A stretch of 64,000 nt of DNA from contig PKWY01000027.1 of NCBI GenBank assembly GCA_003132205.1, forward strand, positions 134,668 through 198,667. Reading direction: 5' to 3'. Shown piece by piece: positions 1 through 7,013 of this stretch. The stretch's first letter is position 1. Each line of letters opens with the position of its first letter. Under the pieces are notes generated by a model. It was given only the letters and a program-made list of their open reading frames with translations. It did no database searches and was not told where the DNA came from. This DNA comes from Acidimicrobiaceae bacterium. GTDB taxonomy: Bacteria > Actinomycetota > Acidimicrobiia > Acidimicrobiales > RAAP-2. The position numbers and the translations under genes were made by a program.

Positions 1-687
1 ACCTTCCCAGCTTCCTCCGCTAGCAACGAACTCGTCCAGCGCGTCGCGGCCAACCTGGCCGGCGTCCGGGCACGGATCGCCTCCACGGGCCGGGATCCTT
101 CGAGCGTTCGCATCGTCGCGGTCACCAAGACCTTCGGCGCAGACGCAGTGCGCGCGGCGTGCGCGGCTGGGCTGCGCGCGGTGGGGGAGAACTACGTCGA
201 CGAGCTCGAGGCGAAGCGCGACGAGGCGAGTGACGTCGACGTGCGCTGGCACTACTTGGGCGCCTTGCAGACCAACAAGATCGCCCGCGTGTCCAAGGCC
301 GCTGATCTGCTCTGCGGTGTGTCGCGCGTGAAGGAGATCGAGAAGATCGCTGATTCGCGCCCGGGCATGGCGATCTACGTGCAGGTCGACTTCACCGGCA
401 CCCAGGGCCGAAACGGCGCTGATCCCTCGCAGGTGACCGGCCTCGTGGCGAGGGCCAGGGAGGCGGGTCTCGACGTTCAGGGTCTGATGACCGTGGCTCC
501 AGTGGGCATAGAAGGCGCCCGCCGGGCCTTCGCGGGCACCGCGGGCCTGGCGGACGATCTAGGGCTAAGGGAACGCTCCATGGGCATGAGCGACGACCTG
601 GAAATCGCCTGTGCACTGGGAGCGAGCGAAGTTCGTATTGGCCGGGCCCTCTTCGGCCCTCGGATGGCGAGGACTGCCCTGACCTAA
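1..687 (+). CDS. yggS: YggS/PROSC family PLP-binding protein, 5' end outside window
   Basis: The reading frame is open from base 1 for 228 codons, so the start lies at or just before the window edge. The PLP-lysine motif VAVTKT is seen at codons 39-44 (Lys43 would bind PLP), followed by GENYVDEL, WHYLGALQTNK and the C-terminal MGMSDDLEIA phosphate-binding segment typical of the family. The family binds pyridoxal phosphate and keeps PLP and amino-acid pools balanced; no enzymatic reaction is established. It sits directly before sepF, yggT and divIVA, the usual place downstream of ftsZ in actinobacteria and firmicutes. The missing piece should be only a few N-terminal residues. Confidence 0.93.
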   Translation, partial: TFPASSASNELVQRVAANLAGVRARIASTGRDPSSVRIVAVTKTFGADAVRAACAAGLRAVGENYVDELEAKRDEASDVDVRWHYLGALQTNKIARVSKAADLLCGVSRVKEIEKIADSRPGMAIYVQVDFTGTQGRNGADPSQVTGLVARAREAGLDVQGLMTVAPVGIEGARRAFAGTAGLADDLGLRERSMGMSDDLEIACALGASEVRIGRALFGPRMARTALT

Positions 688-722
688 CATGGTTGGGGCG
701 GTGTTGCCGCAAGGAGATGTTG

Positions 723-1325
723 ATGAAAGAAAAGATGCGCAAGGCTTTGGGGTTCTTAGGCCTCATCGAAGACGAGTACGGCGAGTACGCCTCGACCACT
801 CCCGCCCGCCCCTTCTCCGACCAGCCCGCGAACGAGGAAGAGCCCGAGTGGTCGCGCCCCGCCCCGAGCGCCCAACGGCAGTTTCCGACGGTGTCGAGCG
901 GCCCGTCGAACGTGCGCGCCAACCCGGCGCCGATGGCCAGTCACACCTCTTCGATCTCGGTCCTTGAATCCCAGGGTCAGTCCCCTCGGATCCGACCCGT
1001 GCAGAGCAGCGGCGTGCGGGGCATCACGCCGCTCTCCCAAGACCGTGACGTCGCGATCTTTACCCCGACGAACTACAACGAGTCGCGACGCATCACCGAT
1101 CTGCTTCGCAGCAACCGGGCCGTCGTGATGCTTGTCACCCAGGTGGATCCGGGTCTCGGTCGTCGATTGGTGGACTTCGCGTCGGGAACGGCGTACGCGC
1201 TCAACGCGAAGATGGAAATCCTGGAGAAGGGAGCCGTGTACCTGGTGAGCCCTCAGGGTACGCACCTGAGCCCTGAGGTTCGTGAGCGACTTCGAGCTTC
1301 GAACTACCAGTCCACAGGCTATTAA
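723..1325 (+). CDS. sepF: Cell division protein SepF
   Basis: A 200-residue protein. It starts with a short amphipathic helix (MKEKMRKALGFLGL) that in SepF anchors to the membrane, then an acidic, Pro/Ser-rich linker (about 20-105), then the SepF core with PTNYNESRRITDLLRSN and DFASGTAYAL (about 110-190). SepF tethers FtsZ filaments to the membrane and is essential in many actinobacteria, which lack FtsA. The start at 723 is chosen because AAGGAG (711-716) lies six bases upstream; ATG 717 would overlap that site. The stop overlaps the yggT start (TAATG), so the two are translationally coupled. Confidence 0.95.
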   Translation: MKEKMRKALGFLGLIEDEYGEYASTTPARPFSDQPANEEEPEWSRPAPSAQRQFPTVSSGPSNVRANPAPMASHTSSISVLESQGQSPRIRPVQSSGVRGITPLSQDRDVAIFTPTNYNESRRITDLLRSNRAVVMLVTQVDPGLGRRLVDFASGTAYALNAKMEILEKGAVYLVSPQGTHLSPEVRERLRASNYQSTGY

Positions 1326-1576
1326 TGGTTCTCGTTCACGAGATCCTCGGTCTCTATATCTGGGTGCTGATCATCTCCGCATTGCTCAGTTGGTTCCCGA
1401 CGACCAATCAGAACGGCGGCCTGGCCTCCACCAAGCGCGTTCTCGCGCGACTGACTGAGCCGGTTCTGCGTCCGATTCGCCAGATCATGCCTCGACCCCG
1501 GATCGGCGGTGTGGGCATTGACTTCTCCGTGCTCATCGCGGTCGTTGTGCTCGAGGTCATAAACGCAGTTATCTGA
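1325..1576 (+). CDS. yggT: YggT family small membrane protein
   Basis: An 83-residue protein with two hydrophobic segments (about 5-25 and 60-80) around the family signature LSWFPTTNQN and the PVLRPIRQIMPR segment. YggT proteins are integral membrane proteins of uncertain role, encoded beside division genes and implicated in osmotic tolerance in other organisms. The TAATG overlap with sepF (1323-1327) indicates coupled translation within one operon with yggS and sepF. Confidence 0.9.
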   Translation: MVLVHEILGLYIWVLIISALLSWFPTTNQNGGLASTKRVLARLTEPVLRPIRQIMPRPRIGGVGIDFSVLIAVVVLEVINAVI

Positions 1577-1610
1577 CGCGGGAAGTCACTACTTAGCCTT
1601 AGTGGGGCGG

Positions 1611-1616
1611 TAGGGT
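1611..1616 (+). promoter_or_regulatory. -10 box for leaderless divIVA transcript
   Basis: TAGGGT lies exactly six bases before the divIVA ATG at 1623, with no Shine-Dalgarno between. Transcription would start at the A of the ATG. The same geometry occurs before ten other genes in this window. Confidence 0.55.
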
Positions 1617-1622
1617 AGCAGC

Positions 1623-2390
1623 ATGGAAAGTTCGGATAACGCTCTCTCGGCTCTCGACGCCATCGACACGGTGGCCTTCAAAGTGGGCCTCAAGGGCTAC
1701 AACGTCGATGAGGTCGATGAGTTCCTCGAGCGCGTTTCGTCCGAGACTCGTCAGCTGAAGGACCAGCTTCACCAGATGCGCCAACAGTTGCGCCAGGCGG
1801 GCGAGCGGATCAATCAATTGCAGAGTGGCTCGGACTTTGCAGCGACCGGTCAAACCCCGGTGCAGGCCCCAATTCCCGCCCCGGCGCCAGCTGCGCGCGT
1901 GGTGGTGTCAGGTTCGGGCGCCGAACAGGTCACGGCCATGATCGTGATGGCCCAACAGTTCATCGAACAGGCCCAGCAAGAGGCCGAGTCCAAGGCGCGA
2001 GAGCTCACCACGGCCGCTCAAGAGCGGGCCCGCGAGATCGTTTCCGAGGCTCGAAGCCGCGCCGAGGACGAGGTCAACCGTTTGAACGGCCTGAAGCAGC
2101 GTCTGAGCGAGGATGTCGACACCCTGGCCCGTCAGTTGGAGGCCGAGCGCACCCGACTCAGCGGCGTACTCGCGGAGTTCTCGCGCTGGCTTGAGAGCTC
2201 CTTGCACGTGGGTGGGGTGCGTCCGGCAGGACCTGGTCCGTCGCAGTCGCCGCCGCCTCCAAGGAGCGCACCTTCGCCGGTTGCCGACCTGGCCCGGCCC
2301 GCGTCGCCGCCTCCTGCCCCCGCGCCCCACCAGCAGACCATTGGCCAAGTTCTCAACTTTGAGCAGCCCTTGCACGACGATCGTTCCTAA
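1623..2390 (+). CDS. divIVA: DivIVA/Wag31-type polar growth protein
   Basis: A 255-residue cytoplasmic coiled-coil protein. The N-terminal membrane-curvature-binding domain is visible as TVAFKVGLKGYNVDEVDEFL (about 17-36). It is followed by a first coiled coil (about 38-68), a Pro/Ala-rich hinge, a second long Ala/Glu/Arg coiled coil (about 95-190) and a Pro-rich tail (200-250). Proteins of this type mark cell poles and septa and recruit the wall-synthesis machinery in actinobacteria. The tail and hinge are longer than in Bacillus DivIVA, as in Wag31. The start has no ribosome-binding site and appears leaderless. Confidence 0.93.
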   Translation: MESSDNALSALDAIDTVAFKVGLKGYNVDEVDEFLERVSSETRQLKDQLHQMRQQLRQAGERINQLQSGSDFAATGQTPVQAPIPAPAPAARVVVSGSGAEQVTAMIVMAQQFIEQAQQEAESKARELTTAAQERAREIVSEARSRAEDEVNRLNGLKQRLSEDVDTLARQLEAERTRLSGVLAEFSRWLESSLHVGGVRPAGPGPSQSPPPPRSAPSPVADLARPASPPPAPAPHQQTIGQVLNFEQPLHDDRS

Positions 2391-2450
2391 TCCTCGCACT
2401 TGCTGCTAGGGTCGGCGCGCACTTGTTCATCGCAACTTGAGGAGTTAACC

Positions 2451-3503
2451 ATGCCGTCCAACGCCAAGAACGCCGCCAAGGCCCCCGCCAAGAAGGCTCT
2501 GGTCAAAAAGGCCGCCAAGAACGCCATCGTTTCGAATTCAACGGCCGCCAAGGCCCCCACAAAGAAGGCTCCGGCCAAGAAAGTTGTCGTGAAGAAGACC
2601 GCAAAGAACACAGTTCCCGCCAAGGCCCTCGTGAAGAAGGCTCCCGCGAAGAAGGCGCCCGCGAGGAAGGCCCCGGCCAAGAAAGTTGTCGCGAAGAATG
2701 CGGTGAAGAAGGCCGTCGCGCTGAGCTCTGACCAGAAGGCCGTCGGCGCGCGAAAGGCAGTTGCCGCCAAGGCCAAGGCCATCGCCACTGCCAAGGCCCT
2801 GAAGGAGCGCGAGGCGAAGGCCAAAGCCGCCGCCAAAGCGAAGGCCGCTCACGACAAGGCCAAGGCCATCGCCACTGCCAAGGCCCTGAAGGAGCGCGAG
2901 GCGAAGGCCAAAGCCGCTGCCAAGGAGCGAGAAGTCCAGCGCAAGGCCCGTGAAAAGGCCGCCGCCGAGGCGAAGAAGCAGCGAGAGATCGAAGCCAAGC
3001 GCAAGGCAATCGAGGCCGAGAAGCTGCGAAAGCAGCGTGAGATCGAACGACGCAACCTCGAGGAGTTGAAGCGCCAAGAGCGCCGCGACGCCGAAGAGCG
3101 CAAGCGCGTCGAGGCCCTCGAGCGAAAGATGCATTCGAAGCCATACGGAAACGATCTCGAGTTCCTCGAGGAGCTGCGGGTCCTGCTTATCGAAGCACGC
3201 GAGTCGACGAACAACCAGATCACCATCAGCGAGTCCGAGGCGAACGAAATGCTCGTTGACCGGGAACGTCTCGAGTACGACGACGAGGACGGCAGTAGCG
3301 TCGCGTCGGACATCCAGCGCGACCAACTGAAGGACTTCGCCGCGGCGCTTCGACTGAAGGTCGACGAAATCGATGTCGCCCTGTCGCGCATTGATGACGG
3401 GAGTTACGGACGCTGCGACGAGTGCTACGAGGCGATCTCCAAGCCCCGGCTCTTGGCGCAGTTGCCGGTCTTCACGTGTGTGTCGTGCCGCGCAAGCGTC
3501 TAG
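2451..3503 (+). CDS. Histone-tail-like Lys/Ala-rich protein fused to DksA/TraR zinc finger
   Basis: A 350-residue protein. Residues 1 to about 115 are a very basic Lys/Ala/Pro low-complexity tail (PAKKA-type repeats) like histone H1 or HupB tails. Residues 115-230 form a highly charged Lys/Arg/Glu helix, probably a coiled coil. The C-terminal 120 residues are a DksA/TraR module ending in a C4 zinc finger, CDEC-x17-CVSC (Cys322, 325, 343, 346). DksA/TraR proteins bind RNA polymerase near its secondary channel; basic tails bind DNA. The start at 2451 is set by GAGGAG before it; upstream codons in the frame are non-coding in character. It sits between divIVA and lspA, where actinobacteria often have a shorter TraR-type gene. 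Confidence 0.88.
   Translation: MPSNAKNAAKAPAKKALVKKAAKNAIVSNSTAAKAPTKKAPAKKVVVKKTAKNTVPAKALVKKAPAKKAPARKAPAKKVVAKNAVKKAVALSSDQKAVGARKAVAAKAKAIATAKALKEREAKAKAAAKAKAAHDKAKAIATAKALKEREAKAKAAAKEREVQRKAREKAAAEAKKQREIEAKRKAIEAEKLRKQREIERRNLEELKRQERRDAEERKRVEALERKMHSKPYGNDLEFLEELRVLLIEARESTNNQITISESEANEMLVDRERLEYDDEDGSSVASDIQRDQLKDFAAALRLKVDEIDVALSRIDDGSYGRCDECYEAISKPRLLAQLPVFTCVSCRASV
2768..2917 (+). repeat. 63-bp direct repeat, 87-bp period, inside the basic tail
   Basis: Bases 2768-2830 and 2855-2917 are identical over 63 bp, encoding two copies of the KAIATAKALKEREAKAK segment with a 29-residue period. The identity at synonymous positions points to a recent in-frame duplication, and such repeats can expand or shrink. 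Confidence 0.85.
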
Positions 3504-3958
3504 CCCTCAACGTCAATACCACCGTCGTGGTGGTGGCACTCGTGGTCACCGCCCTTGATGCAGTCACGAAGGCCTGGGCTCGAAACGCCCTCGCGACCCA
3601 TAGTGTTCACATAGGCGGAGCGGTATGGCTGCGCCTGCAGTACAACTCGGGAATCTCATTTTCCATCAATCAGTCTGGACCTCTTGTGACGACAGTGCTC
3701 ACTGTGGTGATTGCCATCGTCGTTGTCGTGGTGGGGCTTCGAGCTCGGCCCGGAGCCCCGGCGATCGGCTTCGGACTCCTGATAGGAGGCGGGCTCGCGA
3801 ACGTGGTGGACCGCCTGGCCGCGAACCCCCACCAGGTGACCGACTTCATCGCCCTCGGGTCGTTTCCGGTCTTCAATCTCGCGGACGTCTGCATCACGGC
3901 GGGTTTCGTGGTCCTGATGGTGGCGGCGCTTCGTGGAGAACGGTTGCTGACACGATGA
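3485..3958 (+). CDS. lspA: Lipoprotein signal peptidase (signal peptidase II)
   Basis: About 157 residues with four hydrophobic segments, the normal size for LspA. It cleaves the signal peptide of diacylglyceryl-modified prolipoproteins in the membrane. The conserved blocks NSGISFSI, GGGLANVVDRL and FNLADVCITAG are present and carry the two catalytic aspartates (in VVDR and LADV). The start is taken as GTG 3485, overlapping the end of the TraR-fusion gene by 19 bases; GTG 3476 is an alternative. It ends in an ATGA overlap with rluD, the common lspA-rluD pair. Confidence 0.92.
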   Translation: MPRKRLALNVNTTVVVVALVVTALDAVTKAWARNALATHSVHIGGAVWLRLQYNSGISFSINQSGPLVTTVLTVVIAIVVVVVGLRARPGAPAIGFGLLIGGGLANVVDRLAANPHQVTDFIALGSFPVFNLADVCITAGFVVLMVAALRGERLLTR

Positions 3959-4929
3959 GCGATGAATCGACGATCGACGCATTCGATGGCGAGATCCTCG
4001 ATCTGATCGTCCCCGCGTCGCTCGCCGAAATTCGAATCGACCGCGTGCTCTCCATGCTCACCGGGCTCTCGCGCTCCGAGACCAGCGCCATATTGGGCAG
4101 TGGCGGCGTCACGCTCAACGACAAGGTCGTCCTGAAATCCTCGGTGTCGGTGAGTGAAGGACAGCGTCTGGTGGCGATAATCCCTCCTCCCGATTCCGGC
4201 GTCGTCGAGGCGGATTCTTCCGTCGAGGTCGACGTGGTGCTCGACGATACCGACTTCGCGGTCGTGAACAAGGCGCCGGGACAGGTGGTCCATCCCGGAG
4301 CCGGCCAGCGCATCGGCACCCTGGTCGCCGGACTGCTCGCCCTCTATCCCCAGATGGGGGAACTCAGCGCCGAGGGTCTGTGTGACCCGCTACGTCCCGG
4401 AATCGTGCATCGGCTCGACAAGGGCACGTCGGGCGTGCTGGTGGTCGCAAAGACGCCCGAGGGGTTCTTGAACCTGAGCGCCCAGCTGGCTGAACGGCTG
4501 ATGGAGCGCACGTACCTGGGCATGGTCGAGGGGCACGTTGCCGAAGAGCGCGGCGTCGTCGACGCGCCGATCGGACGTTCGACACGTACGCCGACCATGA
4601 TGGCGGTACGCGCCGATGGACGGGCCGCTCGAACCGGTTACGAAGTCCTGACCCGCATTGACAAGCCTCACGCCATGACGTTGCTGCGACTGCAGCTCGA
4701 CACGGGACGCACCCATCAGATCCGGGTGCACATGGCGACGATTGGCCATCCCGTCGTGAACGATCCGCGCTACGGGCATCGTCGTGAACGACGCCTGCCC
4801 GAGGACCGATTCTTCCTCCATTCGACGACGCTCGCTTTCGCGCACCCTCGAACGGACGAGTGGCTCACGACGACTGTGCCGCTCCCCGAGGACTTGCGAC
4901 CTCTGGTACCGGATTCGGTGGAACTCTAG
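3955..4929 (+). CDS. rluD: RluA/RluD family 23S rRNA pseudouridine synthase
   Basis: A 324-residue protein that converts specific uridines in large-subunit rRNA to pseudouridine. An S4 RNA-binding domain is visible at about 22-75 (RIDRVLSMLTGLSRSE), then the catalytic domain with GIVHRLDKGTSGVLVVAKT; Asp155 is the expected nucleophile. LDTGRTHQIRVHM is the second family motif. ATG 3955 overlaps the lspA stop (ATGA). The stop codon overlaps that of the convergent sigma-factor gene in the palindrome CTAG at 4926-4929. Confidence 0.94.
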   Translation: MSDESTIDAFDGEILDLIVPASLAEIRIDRVLSMLTGLSRSETSAILGSGGVTLNDKVVLKSSVSVSEGQRLVAIIPPPDSGVVEADSSVEVDVVLDDTDFAVVNKAPGQVVHPGAGQRIGTLVAGLLALYPQMGELSAEGLCDPLRPGIVHRLDKGTSGVLVVAKTPEGFLNLSAQLAERLMERTYLGMVEGHVAEERGVVDAPIGRSTRTPTMMAVRADGRAARTGYEVLTRIDKPHAMTLLRLQLDTGRTHQIRVHMATIGHPVVNDPRYGHRRERRLPEDRFFLHSTTLAFAHPRTDEWLTTTVPLPEDLRPLVPDSVEL

Positions 4930-5777
4930 GCGTTCTCTCGCGTCGCGAGCACGGCAGTATCGCCGCGCAGCATCTCCAACGCCTCTTCCTCAGCCCGACG
5001 GACCCGGCGAACGCCGATGTCCATCTTGGTGGCCGTGGCTTGCAGCGAGAGGGGAGTGGCGCCGTTCAGTCCGAAGCGCAGGTTCAGCACCTCGCGCTGA
5101 ATGTCGGTCAACTTGGCGAGCGCACCGTGAAGTTGCTCGTCCATCATTGACTGTTCGATCTCGCCGACCCAGTCCTGCTGACTTGGCGCCACGAGGTCGC
5201 CCAGCGTGGTCGCCGAATCCGACGATGCCGGCTGGTCAAGGCTGGCGGTGACTCCCGCGAGCCCGCGAAGGCCCTGGCGGACCTCTTTTGTCATCCCGGT
5301 CGCTTCGGTCAGCTCGTCGTCGGTGGGCTTGCGTCCAAAGATCGACGTCAATTCAGCCGATGTGGCCTCGAGTCGCTGGAGCTGCTCGCCGACCTCCAAG
5401 GGGATGCGAATCGTGCGTCCGTGCTGCTGGACGGCTCGCTGGAGCGCCTGACGGATCCACCAGGTTGCGTAGGTGGAGAACTTGAAGCCGCGCTCCCAGT
5501 CGAACTTCTCCACGGCGCGAAGCAGACCAAAGGTCCCCTCCTGGACGAGATCGACCATTTCAACGCCACGGTCCTGGTAGCGGCGCGCCCAGTGCAGGAC
5601 GAGTCGCAGGTTGGCGGCGACCATCTGCTTCTTGGCTTCTTCGTCACCGGCGGTGACTCGCTTGGCGAGTTCGACCTGCTCGTCGTAGTTGGGCATCGGG
5701 TAGCGGTCAAGGTCGCGCATAAGGAGACCCAGCATGTCGTTGGTGTTCACTGATGAACGGCGGGGGGTGGTGTTCAC
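4926..5777 (-). CDS. RNA polymerase sigma factor, sigma-70 family group 2-like
   Basis: A 283-residue sigma factor without region 1.1. Region 1.2 is near YPMPNYDEQVELAKRV, region 2 is strong (NLRLVLHWARRY, DLVQEGTFGLLRAVEKFDW, FKFSTYATWWIRQAL), and region 3 starts at IRIPLEVGEQL. Region 4.2 (SLQATATKMDIGVRRVRRAE) departs from the usual VTRERVRQIE helix-turn-helix, so its -35 preference may differ. The start is GTG 5777 with AAGGAG five bases upstream; an ATG between is followed by a stop. A good sigma-70 promoter overlapping a palindrome precedes it. It is an alternative, probably stress-type, sigma factor; the regulon is unknown. Confidence 0.9.
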   Translation of the reverse strand: MNTTPRRSSVNTNDMLGLLMRDLDRYPMPNYDEQVELAKRVTAGDEEAKKQMVAANLRLVLHWARRYQDRGVEMVDLVQEGTFGLLRAVEKFDWERGFKFSTYATWWIRQALQRAVQQHGRTIRIPLEVGEQLQRLEATSAELTSIFGRKPTDDELTEATGMTKEVRQGLRGLAGVTASLDQPASSDSATTLGDLVAPSQQDWVGEIEQSMMDEQLHGALAKLTDIQREVLNLRFGLNGATPLSLQATATKMDIGVRRVRRAEEEALEMLRGDTAVLATRENA

Positions 5778-5847
5778 TGCATCTCCTTAATCGTGACTGC
5801 GAGGGCATGCATCCAGGCCTGGGTATTTCTCCTATGGACGCCTTATT

Positions 5848-5876
5848 AATTTACCACGTCGTAAATGGGAGTTCAA
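5848..5876 (-). promoter_or_regulatory. Promoter of the sigma-factor gene
   Basis: Read on the minus strand: TTGAAC (5876-5871), a 17-bp spacer, then TAAATT (5853-5848). This is the best sigma-70-like promoter seen in the window and leaves a leader of about 65 bases containing AAGGAG. Confidence 0.7.
5849..5866. promoter_or_regulatory. Palindromic operator candidate over the sigma promoter
   Basis: ATTTAC-CACGTC-GTAAAT is an 18-bp inverted repeat with one mismatched central pair. It covers the -10 box and half of the spacer of the sigma-factor promoter, where a bound protein would block RNA polymerase. The binding protein is not known; the adjacent Rrf2 regulator is one candidate. Confidence 0.6.
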
Positions 5877-5907
5877 GCCAATACTAATAAGGAAAGTTGA
5901 AAATTTG

Positions 5908-6357
5908 TTAAGAACTGTGAGTTCGCTTGACGGGCTGGCCGCCGCGAGCCTGGACCACCATGTCCTCCAGGGTGAAGCTGGCCAGGTGCTCTCGCATGTG
6001 ATTGCCAACATCGGCCCATACGCCCAGAAGCACGCACTGTCCCTCGTGGTCACAGGCGCCGTCACGGTGAGGCTCGCCAAAATCACCAGCGACGATCGGA
6101 CCGTCGACCGCGGCCACGATCTCGGCGAGCGTGATCGATTCGGCGTTTCGAGCGAGGACATAGCCGCCTCCGACACCGCGCTTGGACCGGACCAGTCCCA
6201 CGCCCTTGAGACTGAGCAGGATCTGCTCGAGGTACGGCTGGGGGAGTCCGGTGCGCTCGGCGAGGTCCCGTACCGAGGTTGGCGTGGACTGGTCTTCTCG
6301 GAGGGCCAAACTGAGCAACGCCCTGCTTGCGTAGTCGCCACGTGTTGAAACCCTCAT
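5908..6357 (-). CDS. Rrf2 family transcriptional regulator
   Basis: A 149-residue protein with the Rrf2 winged helix: RGDYASRALLSLAL (6-19), then DLAERTGLPQPYLEQILLSL recognition region and the wing RSKRGVGGGYVLAR (57-70). In IscR and NsrR, three cysteines spaced C-x5-C-x5-C bind an Fe-S cluster. Here Cys102 and Cys108 are present but position 114 is Trp, and Asp8 matches the fourth ligand of NsrR. It may bind a [2Fe-2S] cluster by another ligand set or sense redox by cysteines. No isc/suf genes are adjacent. It is divergent from bpa; TAGACT lies eight bases before its start. ATG 6357 is chosen because upstream codons are non-conserved. Confidence 0.9.
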   Translation of the reverse strand: MRVSTRGDYASRALLSLALREDQSTPTSVRDLAERTGLPQPYLEQILLSLKGVGLVRSKRGVGGGYVLARNAESITLAEIVAAVDGPIVAGDFGEPHRDGACDHEGQCVLLGVWADVGNHMREHLASFTLEDMVVQARGGQPVKRTHSS

Positions 6358-6431
6358 GGCCTGAAGTCTACCTACGGGCTTGTTCCAAGGAGCGTGCGGC
6401 TGGGGGTCGATCTTTCTGGCACACTGCGTAG

Positions 6432-6920
6432 ATGGAACAAGAGCAAAACGAAAACGTAAAAGTGAACCCCGATGAGGTCCTCGCCCCTGGCGAGGAGGAG
6501 GCAAAGCCGCCCGAAGACATAGAAACCGACTACATCAGTCAGCCCGCCAAAGTGATGCGAATCGGCTCAATGGTGAAATCGCTGCTCGACGAGGCGCGAA
6601 GCGCGCCGATCGACGAGGCTGGCCGGGCGAGGCTTCGAGAGATCTACCAGATCTCGATCACGGAACTCTCTGGAGCCCTCTCGCCGGACCTGGGTGGCGA
6701 ACTTGCCCGGATGGCGCCGCCGTTCAGCGCCGATCTTCCGAGCGAATCGGAGTTGCGCATCGCCCAGGCCCAGCTTGTGGGCTGGCTCGAGGGTCTCTTC
6801 CATGGCATCCAGGCGTCTCTCTTCGCCCAACAGGCCGCGGCTGCGGCCCAGTTGGAGAAGATGCGTGACCGTTCGCTCAATCCCGGGAGCAGCGAACCTC
6901 GCGCCGGAACGTACCTTTAG
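6432..6920 (+). CDS. bpa: Bacterial proteasome activator Bpa (DUF2587)
   Basis: A 162-residue protein. It has the family core QPAKVMRIGSMVKSLLDEAR (about 37-56), then RIAQAQLVGWLEGLFHGIQ (about 115-133) and an Ala/Gln-rich helix. Bpa forms a dodecameric ring that opens the 20S proteasome without ATP and feeds it unfolded proteins. The C-terminus is GTYL, matching the GQYL tail that docks into proteasome pockets. This implies the genome encodes a 20S proteasome, not seen in this window. The N-terminal 35 residues are acidic and probably disordered. It is divergent from the Rrf2 gene and precedes dnaE with its own spacing. Confidence 0.93.
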   Translation: MEQEQNENVKVNPDEVLAPGEEEAKPPEDIETDYISQPAKVMRIGSMVKSLLDEARSAPIDEAGRARLREIYQISITELSGALSPDLGGELARMAPPFSADLPSESELRIAQAQLVGWLEGLFHGIQASLFAQQAAAAAQLEKMRDRSLNPGSSEPRAGTYL

Positions 6921-7013
6921 GTGATTCACCGTGGGCCGTGGCACACTGGTACTAACCTCCAAATGCCACGTTTGTAATTCACGCCCGGGCAGTCGAAAGG
7001 AAGAGATCAGCTA

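Noticed and set aside
1577..1610. CACTA...TAGTG inverted repeat before divIVA as an operator
   Set aside because: Five-base arms with an eight-base gap are expected by chance; no second copy was seen.
2503..3391. Several minus-strand frames over the Lys/Ala-rich gene
   Set aside because: They are Leu/Ala/Arg-rich mirror translations of the repeat; the plus frame ends in a proper zinc finger.
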